Source: Abelmoschus esculentus (taxonomy: Eukaryota > Streptophyta > Magnoliopsida > Malvales > Malvaceae). From it: a stretch of DNA of 64,000 nucleotides. Of the stretch, positions 1 through 13,050 are shown piece after piece. The position numbers and the translations under genes are program-made. The stretch is from positions 16,627,001-16,691,000 of the forward strand of contig JAUCBN010000026.1 in the NCBI GenBank assembly GCA_035048815.1, given 5' to 3'. The stretch's first letter is position 1; each line of letters opens with the position of its first letter. The notes beneath the pieces were generated by a model that searched no databases, was not told the origin of the DNA, and saw only the letters and a program-made list of their open reading frames with translations.

Positions 1-2624
1 GCTATGTTCAAGTTAGGCCAAGTAAGAAACATAATTCTCATTCATTTTTGGTGGGTTTTTTTGAATAAAAATAGCTTAATGTAATTGATTCTGAATTGGA
101 TTTTTGCTTTGAATAGAAGCACATATGTTTTGGTGGCTTTATAAAAGTCCTTACAGAGTTGAACAGCCTTCAAACCCATGGCCAATCATTCTTTGGCTAC
201 AAGGTGGACCTGTAAGTAATCTATTTGAATAAAATACTCAGAGAACAGTTCTGGGTTTTCATTTTTTTTAATGTTTTTTAAATTGTTTTGTTAAAGGGTG
301 GCTCAGGAGTTGGAATTGGAAACTTTGAGGAGATTGGGCCATTAGACACTGATTTGAAGCCAAGGAATTCCACTTGGTTGAAAAAGGCTGATCTTTTATT
401 TGTGGTTAGTTTAGTTATCCATGATTCAACATAAAAAAAGTTTCTCTTTTTTCAGTTTTTAATGGGAATTTAATGACAATGTGATCTATAGGATAATCCA
501 GTGGGGACTGGGTACAGCTTTGTTGAAGATAATAAGATGTTTGTGAGAACTGATGATGAAGCAGCCACTGATTTAACTACTTTGTTGATGAAATTATTCA
601 ATAGAAATGAAAGCCTTCAAAAGAGTCCTTTGTACATTGTGGCTGAGTCTTATGGAGGCAAATTTGCTGTCACTGCTGGATTATCAATTCTGAAAGCCAT
701 TGAAGCTGGAAAATTGAAGCTAAAACTTGGAGGTAAAAAGAAAAAAATGTCGTTGTTTTCCATTAACAATTCATGCAAATAAAGGGATACTCTGTTTGAT
801 TCATGGAACTGATATTTTAGGAGTTGCATTGGGAAATAGTTGGATCTCACCAGAGGATTTTACTGTAAGTAAATTCATTTAAATTGTTGAATTTACCAGG
901 TAAATTAGCATAATTGAAAAAAAATGGATGATTACAGTTTGCTTGGGGACCTCTTCTTAAGGATGTTTCCAGGCTAGATATCAATGGCTTGAAAAAATCA
1001 AACAGGTACTTTAGGCTTCCTTGTCCATTCTTTTGAAAAAAAAAAGTAAATGTATTTTGGTCAGAATATGACATCAAAGTTTTAAATTTATTCCCTATAC
1101 AAGTTAAAAATTAAATCCTCTTATTGTCAGATTTAAAGGTTCTAATCAATCATTGGAGCTTTTAATAATTCCCATAAAAAAATCAATTTGGCATGTTATC
1201 TTTAAATAAAAAAGAAGAATTAATTTTGAAGATTTTAAGTACATGGATTAAATTCAGATTTTATCAAAATACAAGGACTGGTTGCATATTTTAACAATGT
1301 ATCTTTGTTATCTGGAGTAACAGTCTAGCAGACAAGATAAGCCAGCAACTCAAAAATGGTCAATATACTCATGCAACAAATACTTGGAATGAACTTGAAT
1401 CAGTAATTGGTGACAACAGCAACTCAGTGGTATGCTATTTTTCACTTCTTTTTTTATCATATTTAGCCTCTCTTTTTACTCATTTTTAGCAAATCTGCAG
1501 GATTTTTACAATTTCCTTCTTGATGCTGGGATTGGTTCAGAAATTTCCAATGGATATTCTTCAGTTAATAGGTACTCAAGATATTTGAGTTCCTTGAGGG
1601 TTTCACCAGGCAATGGTGGGGGTGACCTTTATAGTCTAATGAATGGGGTCATAAAGAAAAAGCTTAAGATCCCAGAAAATGTCACGTAAGCTTTTTTCTT
1701 TTGAAATATTCATAATTTCTGCAATATTACTCTTTGAAAATTCTGATCCAAAATTACAATTTCCATGTGTTTTAACAGATGGGGAGGGCAGTCAGGTTCT
1801 GTTTTCTCATATCTTGCAGGTGATTTCATGAGGCCAAGAATTGCTGAGGTACAAGCTCAAATTCTAGTCCTTGGTTTTGAATTCATTTGGTTCGTATTTG
1901 ATATTTATACGTATCTGTACAAAGATACATAATATCATCCTTGATATATGCATGTATTTTTTATGATTAATCCAGGTTGATGAGCTACTTTCAAAAGGAG
2001 TTAATGTCACCATCTATAGTGGACAGGTAAGACTCTTCCCAACTTTCTCGGTTGCTGTAAACAAATTTTTACACCCAAATTAAATAAATATAATTTTTTT
2101 GGGGTGGTCTAAACTTGTAACATTAATGGTGTTATTTTTGGATGGATGGTCAATGCAGCTTGATGTGATCTGTGCAACAAAGGGAACTGAAGCTTGGATG
2201 GATAAGCTCAAGTATGGCTCTTATTTATCTCTTTATTTGACGTAAATGAATCGAACATTCGAAGAACTATAAATTATAATTCGATTATTTATTCAGGTGG
2301 GATGGATTCCGAGATTTTTTAAACACGGAAAGGAGTCCTCTTTATTGCATAGGTGATGAAACCAGTGCCACCAAAGGGTTCTATAAATCATACAAAAATC
2401 TGCAGTTTTTCTGGATTCTTGGTGCTGGACACTTTGTAAGTCATCACTATTAGTATTATTATTTCAAAAACATTCATTAGTTTATGTTATAATTAAAACG
2501 TTCAATAATGTCATTCAAGGTTAATAGTAATGTATATATGTATCGGATGCAGGTCCCTGTAGACCAGCCGTGTGTAGCTTTAGACATGGCTGGTGCCATC
2601 ACACAATCACCAGCTGCTGCTTAA
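1..2624 (+). CDS. SCPL51: Serine carboxypeptidase-like protein (SCPL51 type), 5' end missing
   Basis: This is a secreted or vacuolar serine carboxypeptidase of peptidase family S10. I read 13 exons: 1-21, 117-211, 297-404, 492-732, 821-864, 938-1005, 1324-1429, 1501-1685, 1779-1848, 1976-2026, 2159-2211, 2297-2435 and 2553-2624 (TAA). They give about 416 residues. The family is roughly 450-470 aa, so the signal peptide and first residues lie upstream of the window. The oxyanion-hole region LQGGPGGSG spans the exon 2/3 junction. The nucleophile motif AESYGGK is encoded near 643-663, the catalytic Asp lies in GQLDVIC (exons 10/11) and the catalytic His in GAGHFVPVDQP (exons 12/13). All three catalytic residues are present, so the enzyme looks active. 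The SCPL51 assignment (rather than another SCPL) rests on remembered similarity such as VQVRPKAHMFWWLY near the start. The substrate is unknown. Confidence 0.88.
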
Positions 2625-5010
2625 TCTTCTTTAACCCCAAACAGACAATTGGTTGACATTTCAATAAAAAAAGGTAAAAACAAGAGGGATTGGTCATCTT
2701 CAGGAATAGTAGTAGTTCAAGAAGCTAAGGCTACACGTAATGACGTAAAGCAATTATCAAATACGGAGCATTGAGAAGGTTGAAGTTTTTTTTCTATGTT
2801 GCTCTGCTCCTGGTTGTAATTATCATTTACAGATGAAAATTTGGAGGAAAAAAAAATAAGTGATTGGTTTATTTATTTAGGTTTCTAAATAATATTATTT
2901 TCATAACCTTCAAGATCCAATAACGTATGTGTATGTGTCATAAGTTATTATTCTCTTCCTAAAAAATATATCTGATAAGATGTACAACGTAGCGTTATTA
3001 TATATATATTTTTAAAAAAATTAATATAAGATTAATATTTTTTCTCTTTTTATGCGTGACACATGTATGGATAACATACGTGATCCTAAAATTCTTTTAT
3101 ATGTATGTGTCTCATGGGATCATGGATTTTGACAATCATGGACTGTTCAGTGCTTTTTAATGGTTCCTAAGAAATACCCAAATCCCAAGAAGAAAATAGA
3201 GGAAAAAAGAACAGGTCAGGGTCAGGGTCAGGCTTAGGTCAGTCAGAGAGTTTTTTTTTTTTTTAAGGTCAGTCAGAGAGTTGTTTGTTCAGGAAGAGGG
3301 GGTAAAGCAAGCAAATAAATAACTCTTCACTGCAGGGAAAAGGTAGAAGAAACAACAGAAGAACGATGTGCTGCACGCAATCTACTGTCTGACCCCAGAC
3401 GGTAATTTTATCAAAATAGGAATAAGATTTGGTTAAAAAATATAACACTTATTTAATAAAAGTACACTGTACAGAAATCTAAAATAAATTAGTTATATAT
3501 AATTTTGAAATTTTACTTTACGATTAATCTTAAATAATATAATACGTCTTATTAAAAAAATTATTAAATAAATCATATTATAAATAATTATTTTAAAATA
3601 AATAAATCAAATTGATTTAAGTATGAATGATATAATGATATAAATCATTTAATAAATTTTTGTTTAAATAATTTTGTAATTCGAATGACATAAACAAAAC
3701 GATGGAATGGAATGTAAAAAATTAGTGGTATTATTGTCAAGAGTCTAAAACAAAGTGCAACAAAATTTAAAATGCTTAACAAATTAAAACTAAAATAATT
3801 ATTTAATCAAATATTAATAAATTTTTAACATTATACACATATAATACGTTTCGGGTATCATGACATGCCAATTGCCAACGAATAAAGTCGTATGATCCTG
3901 CTGCCCATTAGCCGAGCAAAGTTGGCCCATTTCCTCGAACTTTCCATGGCGATGGACTTTATGGATCATGTCTCCAGGCTAGTGTCCAAGGAATATTTTC
4001 ACGTCTCGAGACAATGAATGGAATTCCGCACGCAATTTTCTTTAATTAATACATAATACACAACATTAGCTGTACTGATAATGGATCATTTATAGATAAT
4101 TATCAAAATAATAAATAATTTAAATAAATTTTAATTTCGATATTTTGTATTACATAAAAAAATCTCAACATAAAATAAAAATATATTAATATTCAAAACC
4201 TGGAAAACCGATTGTTAGCCTTAGGAGAGAACGATCCGACGTCGGGGGAAAGAGCCCTCATCAAAACAGTCGGTGGCAACTGCTTCAAAGAGAGGCACAG
4301 TGACGGCGCCACTCAAACATCACGAAAAAAAAAAAAAAACTAAGGTCAGTAAGCGGTAGAGAAAAGCTTAGAAGAAAACTAAGGTTAGTTTAAAATTTAA
4401 AATTCTATGATTTTAAATATATAAATTTAAAATTTAAAATCATGTCTAAAATTTAGGGCTTGAGTTTATATTTTAAAGTAATATAATTAAATTTTTAAGT
4501 GTTAATTTTTTAATTCTAAAATTTAACTTAAACCTAAAATTTTATTAACAACCTTTAAACTTAAAATTATTACACCTAATCCATTAATCTTTAATCCTAA
4601 ATAAATTTTTTACACTCTAAAATTAAACTGTTTGTATAAATAAAATTTTTATAAAACGTTTACGTAAGATATAATTATTTTATTCTACTATATTTTATAT
4701 TTATTTTATTATCTATAAAACAATAATTAAATATTATTCTTATTATATTTTATAAAAAAGTAAAGATAATTATTTTAATTAATTGATTAAATGTGCTTGA
4801 TTTATTATTATGTCTTTAAAACTATATTTCGTACATTAAATTTGAAATCTGCTAAAGTTAATCACTTACGGTCAAAGATATGTCGTTCTATATAGAAAAT
4901 CCCAAACAGAAAAGAGGAAGAAAAATACAGTCAATGTCACTCACCATTCCCATCGTTCGTGATCAACTGATCATTAATTTGTAGTTTGTTGACTAGCAAA
5001 TAAACCAGGG
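2625..5010. other. Intergenic, AT-rich
   Basis: This gap between the carboxypeptidase stop and the foldback element has no supportable gene. It holds the 3' UTR of the upstream gene, long A/T-rich stretches, and a short direct repeat: the 17-mer AGGTCAGTCAGAGAGTT occurs at 3236-3252 and 3266-3282, separated by a T-tract and preceded by a GGTCAG run. Two less AT-rich islands (about 3845-4030 and 4195-4330) do not translate into anything I recognise. Confidence 0.6.
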
Positions 5011-6013
5011 CAAACTACTTAAATGACCATCTAATTAATTAAAAATATTTATTTTAATCATCAAATCATTAATTTTATTAATCAAATCGTTTAATTTTTA
5101 TTAAATCGATCTATTTTAATCATTATCGTTAAAATTTTAATAAAAAAGATTAACGAAGATTATGTATTAATTAATTAAAATCAGTAAATTTATATATTTA
5201 ATCATTACAATTAATTTATTGTTTTAATTTAATTATAATTTTAAATTAATAAATAAAAATAATCATTCAATTTTTAATTTATATTTATTAAATATTTATT
5301 ATATATCCCTCTTCAATTAAGTGATAACACATGTTACGAAAAAAAAAAATAATAATCAATATATCTTTTGTCCAATTTTACATCAGTCTCAAGTGAGACT
5401 TAAACCTAAAAAAAAAAAAACTCGTATACAATTTACAAGTGTAAGCAAGCAGGATGAGTTAAAGGTTTCTCCTTAAAAAAACTCGTATATAATGTGTTGG
5501 TGACTTATGTCAAAAAAAATGATATTAATATTGTGGTTTATGCCTTGATTTTTATTTTTCAAGTCTTAGGTTTAATTTTAACTGTCTCAATTCTTTTAAT
5601 TTTATTTTTTTCTTTTACCAATTTTTTTCTTTTTTCCCTTATCTTTTATCAATCGTCACTTGATAGGAAAGAAATATAATAAATATTCAATATATATATA
5701 AATTAAAAAATAAAATAATTATTTAATTAGATGATGATCTGTGTTATCACCGGACTAGATAATTAATTTTATTTATTAATTTAAAATTGTAATTAAATTA
5801 AAATAATAAATAAATTATAAAAGTTAAATATTTAATTTTATAAATTTTGATTAATTGACACGTGATCATCATTAATTTTTTTTATTAAAATTTTTTTGAT
5901 GATGACTAAAATAGATCAATTTAATAAATTTAATAATTTATTTAACAAAATTAATAATTTTATAATTAAAATAGATATCTCTAATTAATTAAATGGTCAC
6001 TAAAATAGTTTAG
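5011..6013. mobile_element. Foldback / MITE-like element with long degenerate inverted repeats
   Basis: The two ends are inverted copies. The left end reads CAAACTACTTAAATGACCAT from 5011. The reverse complement of the right end (about 5985-6013) reads CTAAACTATTTTAGTGACCA followed by T. Similarity continues inward for more than 100 bp through AATTAATTA, TTTTAATCAT and AAATCGATCTATTTTA-type blocks. The interior (about 5250-5800) is nearly pure A/T with no coding capacity. The end sequence resembles Mutator-type MITEs known in plants (GGG..AAACTAC...GGTCACT-like ends), but I see no clean target-site duplication. The short open frame at 5494-5679 lies inside it and is not a gene. Confidence 0.6.
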
Positions 6014-6124
6014 TTAATAAATAATTGAGATCAACCGTTTATTAAGAAAACCCAACTGAACCAAATCAAAACTCGAACACTCAGATCTTCCCCTCCCTTT
6101 TTTCCTTTCCTGATTCTAAGAAAA

Positions 6125-9100
6125 ATGCAAATGTCTCCGTTCCTATCGGAAAACGGCGTCGAAGGAGACGACGAGAGAGAAGACGACAACGACGACGATG
6201 ATGAAGAAGAAGAGGACGATGAAGAAGAGCCAAGGCTTAAGTATCAAAGAATGGGAGGTAGTATCCCTTCCTTGCTTTCCGGCGATTCCGCCTCGTGTAT
6301 CGCCGTCGCCGAACGCATGATCGCACTCGGAACGCACGAGGGAACCGTTCATATCCTCGACTTTTTGGGAAATCAGGTGCATTTTCCTCTCATTTCAGCT
6401 CGTTTAATCTTGTATTTCATTTCGAATCTTATTTTCTCATTTTATTTTGATATTTCAGATGTCAGTACATTTCTTTGTATTTCACGTTTTCAGTAAGTAC
6501 ATATATTTGGATAAGTTAGTTAAGTTAATCTTTTAGCTTTGTTTTGTTATTTTTAGGTTAAGGAATTTGCTGCTCATTCGGCTGCAGTGAATGACCTTAG
6601 TTTTGATAAAGAAGGTGAATATATTGGAAGCTGTTCTGATGATGGCTCTGTTGTACTGAATAGTCTTTTCACTGACGAGAAATTGAAATTTGAATATCAT
6701 CGTCCTATTAAGGCTATTGCACTTGATCCTGATTATGCAAGAAAATCATCTAGGAGATTTGTAACTGGTGGCTTAGCTGGTCACTTGTATTTGAATACCA
6801 AAAAGTGGTTTGGCTATAAGGATCAGGTTCGGGATGCTTGACTGACTTTAATTTATTTGAAAATCTAGATTTTTATGAATTCTGAATGTTGTCTACTTCA
6901 ATGTGTTTTTAGGTTTTGCACTCAGGTGAAGGTCCAATCCATGCAGTGAAATGGAGAACGAGTCTCATTGCTTGGGCTAATGATATGGGAGTGAAGATTT
7001 ATGATGCTGTAAATGATCAACGGATTACATTTATAGAAAGACCAAGAGGGAGTCCTCATCCTGAAATCTTGCTCCCACATTTAGTGTGGCAGGTTAGTCA
7101 AAAGATTAAATTCGAAAATGTCTGCAGTTGTTTCAAACTTTCTTATGTTGTTTAAACTCTAAACAGCTGCAATGTTATATGCTATTATTCATTTTTCTGA
7201 AGTTTTCACTTATCATGGGCCATAGTGTTTATGAAGCATAGGTTGTTCGATCATTTATACCGTTGCTTGTTGTTTGAAACTATTCAGGATGATACCTTCT
7301 TGGTGATTAGCTGGGGAACTTATGTGAAAATTGCAGCAATAAGATCAAATCTGGACAAGGGAGCCAATGGAACTTATAAGCGCGTTACAATGTCTAACAT
7401 GAATCAAGTAGATATTGTGGCATCATTTCAGACTAGCTATTACATATCAGGAATTGCTCCTTTTTGTGATTCTTTGGTTGTTCTAGCTTATATTCTTGGT
7501 CAAGAAGACGGCGAGAAGGAATTTAGTAGCACAATACCTTCAAGACAGGTGTGTGTCCTTTACAATTCTGAGAAATCTATGTTCCTCATCATGGTGTACA
7601 CTCCCTATTTTGAGGCATCATTTGCTATATTTAGTGCATTATCTGTTCCCATTCCTACAAATTTACGAATTTATCTGGACCGTGTGATGCTATTCTTAAC
7701 AGGTGCCACGACAGTGGTTGGTGTAACCACTCTACATTGTTACCCAGCTTTGAACTTTTAGGCTGTGCTTGTAAGAAGGAATTTAATGTGGAATTCTTTC
7801 TCAATATGTTGGTCTTGCTTCTCTATATGTTCTACATCCTGAGTTTAATAGTTAGTGGGTGGATTGTAGTATTGAATGAATTAGCTAGTATTGTTTTATC
7901 TAGAACTTGATTCACTGCTGTTGCTATAAACTTATAATTCTCATTGCCTATGCATAATCTACTGTAGCAGGGAAATGCACAGAGACCAGAGGTTCGCATA
8001 GTGTCCTGGAACAATGATGAATTGGCAACTGACGCCCTACCTGTACATGGCTTTGAGCACTACAAAGCAAAGGACTATTCCTTGGCTCATGCTCCCTTCT
8101 CAGGTTGATATCCCTGTTTATGAAGTTATTGGTGTTTAGACAGAATTTCAGTCAATAGTTATAATGGCCTTCTCATATGAATGTAGGCAGCAGTTATGCT
8201 GGTGGACAGTGGGCTGCTGGTGACGAACCAATATACTATATTGTATCGCCAAAGGATGTTATCATAGCAAAACCTAGGTTACTTCCGATTCTTTCCATTT
8301 TTCTTGCTTCTCAAAGATTAAACTTGTCTTTCACTGAAAAAAAGTAGAATAAGAAAAGGATTGTGGTTTCTGCAGTACTATGCAGTATATACTTAATTGT
8401 TACGAAATGTTAGCAGTATCAATTTTGTTCTGGATGCTTATTTGCCCTAAAGGAATTTGGATTTTAACTCTCCTCCCATATTTGTTCCTTTAAATATCCT
8501 GTCTTGGTAGTATAGAGACATCTGCTCATCTATCAATTTCCCTTTAAGCTGATAGCAAACTGTCCAAGCTTCCATTGGGCATTATCTGAAGTATCTGTAG
8601 TACCATTATAGATTTTTCACCTTGGCAAAACAACTATAATGATAAAAAAGTTCTATTAAATTATCTCCAGATGAAAAAATATGTTGCACATTCTCATGGG
8701 ACATGCAAAAGGTTTAGAATAGCAAAAATCTGCTGTAAGTTACCAATAAGTGAATATTTTGTGGTGTGTTTTGCAGCACATGATGTGTTTTGTTTGAATT
8801 TTGGTATCAAGATTCTCCTAATATGGACTTTGACATCTTATGACAATTCATGGATTTCTGCATAGTGTATTTAAATTATGGCCAATATTTTATGTGGTAC
8901 TTTTTTCTTTATATATATATTTTTGCAATCACTGCTTAATTTCCAGCCTTTACTTTAGGGATGCTGAGGATCACATTGCATGGCTTCTTCAACACGGATG
9001 TCATGAAAAAGCTTTAGCAGCAGTTGAGGCTGGTCAGGGACGGAGTGAACTCCTTGATGAAGTAACTTTCTTCTTTTAAATTACTTGATATCACTTACCA

Positions 9101-12100
9101 TGTAAATCCATGGGCTTAATATCTATTCTTTGCATTATTATGAAAGATTCTGTCCGCAAGCAAACAGATTTTAGTTTCTTTCCATTGAATGGTAAAATTG
9201 ATATCTCTTATTGCCAAGCTCATTTGTTGCCCTTAATAATTCCCATTCCTTTGTCCATGTAATTCCTAAAGTTAGTTGTTATATTCTTCATTTTTGTTCT
9301 CCTAATGTGTAGGTGGGATCTAGATACCTTGATCATTTGATTGTGGAAAGGAAATATGCTGAGGCTGCATCCTTGTGTCCCAAATTGTTGAGGGGATCTG
9401 CTACAGCTTGGGAGAGGTACTGAAAATCATTTTATGCAACTCTTTCCATTTTCATGCATTTCTTGCTATTCACTTGCAATTTCTTTGACAGATGGGTATT
9501 CCATTTTGCTCATCTCCACCAGCTTCCTGTATTGATTCCGTATATGCCAACAGAAAACCCAAGGCTGCGTGATACTGCTTATGAGGTTTGTCAAGACAGC
9601 AACTGTGTGAAAATGTTCATGTAGTCTTCTTTTATAGTCTTTAATATGTCAAATTTGGAATGAAAACCACTTGTTTTCTATGCTGCAGGTTGCTCTTGTG
9701 GCTCTGGCAACAAATCCAGCATTTCATAAGGATCTTGTGTCAACTGTTAAATCTTGGCCATGTGTCATCTATTCTGCGTTGCCTGTTATTTCTGCAATTG
9801 AACCCCAGTTAAATACTTCGTCGATGACTGATGCCCTTAAAGAGGTTCATGATGCAGTTTCAAATTGTCTAATGTGAATTGAATATATTGATGCTACATA
9901 TGTTGAACGGTCTTATCCTTTTTCTCGATAGGCACTTGCAGAATTGTATGTTATCAAGGGGCAGTACGAGAAAGCATTCTCACTGTATGCTGATGTAAGT
10001 ATTTTAATGTAAATTTGTGCTAAGACAAATATATTAATCAACCTTAAAATAATGTCTGATGCAAATTGCTTACGGAAACTAGGTTTTCATCCATTCTCTA
10101 GTTGGATATTTCATTGCTTCTTTCTTAATGTATATACTTGTCTGCCATCTCAGCTAATGAAGCCAGATATATTTGACTTCATTGAAAGGCACAACTTACA
10201 AGATTCTATTCGTGAGAAGGTATGGTTATGTAAGAGCATATGGAATATTTGAGTTACTTTGCTTTCTCAAAAATGATTTTTTTAGAAAGTTCCAATACCG
10301 CTTCATATGAGTTCAGTCTTGTAAATTCTAGAACTGTTTTTTTTTTATACAAAATTTCACTACCTAGGTTGACACATTCATTTATGATAAGAGGCATTGG
10401 GCAATTCAATCAAAATTATAGTGGCAAAAAATTAGCTCTTTCTATTTGATAAAAAAAACATTGAGAAAGAAGAGCAAAAAGTAATTAAAAAATAAATTTG
10501 TGATTATTTACTCTATTAAAAATGAATTTTAATGCCAAAAATATTATGTGCATGGTGCAGGTTGTCCAGCTGATGATTGTAGATTGTAAGCAAGCAGTTA
10601 ATTTGTTGATCCAAAATCGTGACTTAATTACACCATCTGAAGTTGTTTCACAGCTTCTGAATACTAGAAATAAGTGTGATTCTAGATATTTCTTGCATTT
10701 ATATCTGCATTCCTTGTTTGAAGTAAACCCACATGTTGGCAAGGATTTTCAAGATATGCAGGTATGAATTTGGCAATTACATCAGTGTTCTGATATCTTT
10801 TATGTAAATACTGGTGGCATCAGTTCCTTTGAAATTCTCAAATTTTTAAGTTCGTTGTTACTTTCTAGATTTCATTCCCTTCTGTGGAGGCCAAATGCTT
10901 TTTACCTGTTCTGTCAGTGGTCAATGGTTGTACAAATAAAATGGCAGTAGGTTCCAAAATTAGTCGTACATAGACCAGCCATGTCAACTGTACTTTAAAC
11001 AGTTTATCCGTGTTCCAAATTTCTCTTTCTTTACTTAATTTTGTTAGTTTGAGTATGGTATGTTTGCTTGATGCGACTTGCTGTTTATATGGTACATAGT
11101 CAATTTATTTAATTTGTGTTTAAAGAATTTGGATTTATAAATGATATAAACCTTTATTTGTTCTTACTGTTAGTGATATTCTATATAGATCTAGCCATCT
11201 AGGTATAATATGGGTAGTTATATACTACATTGAGAACCCAAAAAACAATATACTTAAACAATTGCTACCGCTTTGTACCATTTTTTAAGAGAACGAATCA
11301 CCTGCCCAATATGGTTTCAGAAACCCTGGAAAAATTCCTGTTGGTTGATGTTTCTTGTTTTTATGCTGTATTTGATGTCTTGTTAATAGGTTATGGTTAA
11401 TTATTATTGCCTGCAAGCGTGCCATTGTTTAGCCTGAATCCTAATGGCTGTGCATTGAGTCTTGTTTGTGGGCAAGGTGCTTGTTATGTTTATTGCATTT
11501 CTGATCATGTATTGTCCTTTTTCATGCTGTGATAGGTAGAACTTTACATTGAGTATGATCCAAAGATGCTACTTACTTTTCTTCGCAGTAGTCAACATTA
11601 CACATTGGAGAAGGTTCGGACAGTTTTAATATTAGTTATATAATGATGGCATCATAATTTTCCAAAATAACTATGCTTAAATTCAACTTCAGGCGTACGA
11701 AGCCTGTGCCAGAAAAGACCTTTTAAGGGAGCAAGTATTCATTCTTGGAAGAATGGGAAACTCAAGACAGGCTCTGGCAATCATCATAAATGAATTAGGA
11801 GACATAGAAGAGGTACGATTTGTCATTTTCAAATGGAGCTCCTGCTTTCAGCTGTTGGTTAATATTTGTGTTTCTAGCCATTTTAAGGATTGGTACTAAA
11901 GATAAAAGTGTATTTATCCTCCACAGGCTGTAGAATTTGTGACCATGCAGCATGATGATGATCTATGGGAAGAACTAATTCACCAATGCCTCAACAAACC
12001 TGAAATGGTAATGACATAAAATGCAGACCGGAAATATGCATGTCTTGTCTGATGATTAGCCGTATTCCTCTTGTTTCGAACTTTTTCTTACTAACCTCAC

Positions 12101-13050
12101 TGATTTCCAGGTAGGCGTCTTATTGGAACACACTGTTGGCAATCTGGATCCTCTCTATATTGTAAATATGGTGCCCAATGGCCTAGAGATACCTCGGTTA
12201 GTATCCCCTTTTTGTCAATGGAAATTTGCGAATTGCAGTTGAGCCAAATTTTCTATTTCCAAGTAATTTGCATCTATAACATAGAGGTTTCTTAGTTTAA
12301 AAAATAAGGAAAAAGGGTGAAAGGAAAACATTAGAGGGTTCATTGTATTTGTCGATGGAAGTCGCACTATCATGAACCATCATCTTTCTGATATTACTTG
12401 ACAAGGCCGTAATTCGTACTTGGATCAAGCTCAATCTTCTATGTTATTTTCAGGCTTAGGGATCGTCTAGTCAAAATTATTACTGATTACAGAACTGAAA
12501 CTTCTCTTAGACATGGGTGCAATGATATACTCAAGGTACCGCTATTACTACTACCGCTTGTTATAATACTTGAAATTCCTATTTGAGGAACCTGACATTT
12601 ATGTCCATGTGAAATCTACAGGCTGATTGTGTTAACCTGTTGGTTAAATATTACAATGAAGCGAAGCGAGCAGTTTGCTTGAGTAATGAAGAAGACGATG
12701 CCCGATCCAAGAGGGATGCAAGTAGAGCCTCTCAAACTGCAACACCTAGCGTGAGGAACATGGATGTTACGTCTAAAACTCGGGGAGGTGGAAGATGTTG
12801 CATGTGTTTTGATCCTTTCTCGATACAAAATGTATCAGTCGTGGTGTTCTTTTGCTGTCATGCTTATCACACAACTTGCTTGATGGACTCCATGGATTCT
12901 ACTAATACCAGCAGCAAAAAGGAGACTGGAGCCGCCTCTGAGGGGCTATATGAGTACGAGGAAGAGGAAGATGATGATGACAATGGTAACGAAGCTGGTG
13001 ATCCTCGGAGTCAGATGCGATGTATTCTATGTACGACAGCTGTGAGTTAA
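6125..13050 (+). CDS. VPS41: Vacuolar protein sorting-associated protein 41 (HOPS subunit)
   Basis: VPS41 is the HOPS tethering-complex subunit that acts in membrane fusion at the late endosome and vacuole. I read 19 exons: 6125-6376, 6557-6826, 6913-7092, 7288-7548, 7971-8103, 8187-8277, 8959-9061, 9313-9416, 9492-9585, 9689-9844, 9932-9994, 10154-10219, 10561-10761, 11536-11613, 11693-11812, 11927-12007, 12111-12196, 12454-12535 and 12622-13050. They total 949 aa, a normal family length. The order is an extreme Asp/Glu-rich N-terminus (residues ~14-40), a WD40-like beta-propeller (IALGTHEGTVHILDF, GSCSDDGSVV), a clathrin-heavy-chain-repeat helical region, and a C-terminal RING-H2 (CCMC..., CCHAYHTTC, CILC) ending a few residues before the stop. 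Two in-frame ATGs (6125 and 6131) could start translation. No catalytic residues are expected. A foldback element ends about 110 bp upstream. Confidence 0.95.

Noticed and set aside
1324..1329. Acceptor after TCTAG for carboxypeptidase exon 7
   Set aside because: Using TCTAG instead of TAACAG loses residues and shifts the frame. Acceptor TAACAG (exon start 1324) gives the family-like SLADKISQQL.
5494..5679. Hydrophobic 61-codon open frame
   Set aside because: It lies inside the A/T-rich interior of the foldback element and is rich in Phe/Leu/Ile only because of base composition.
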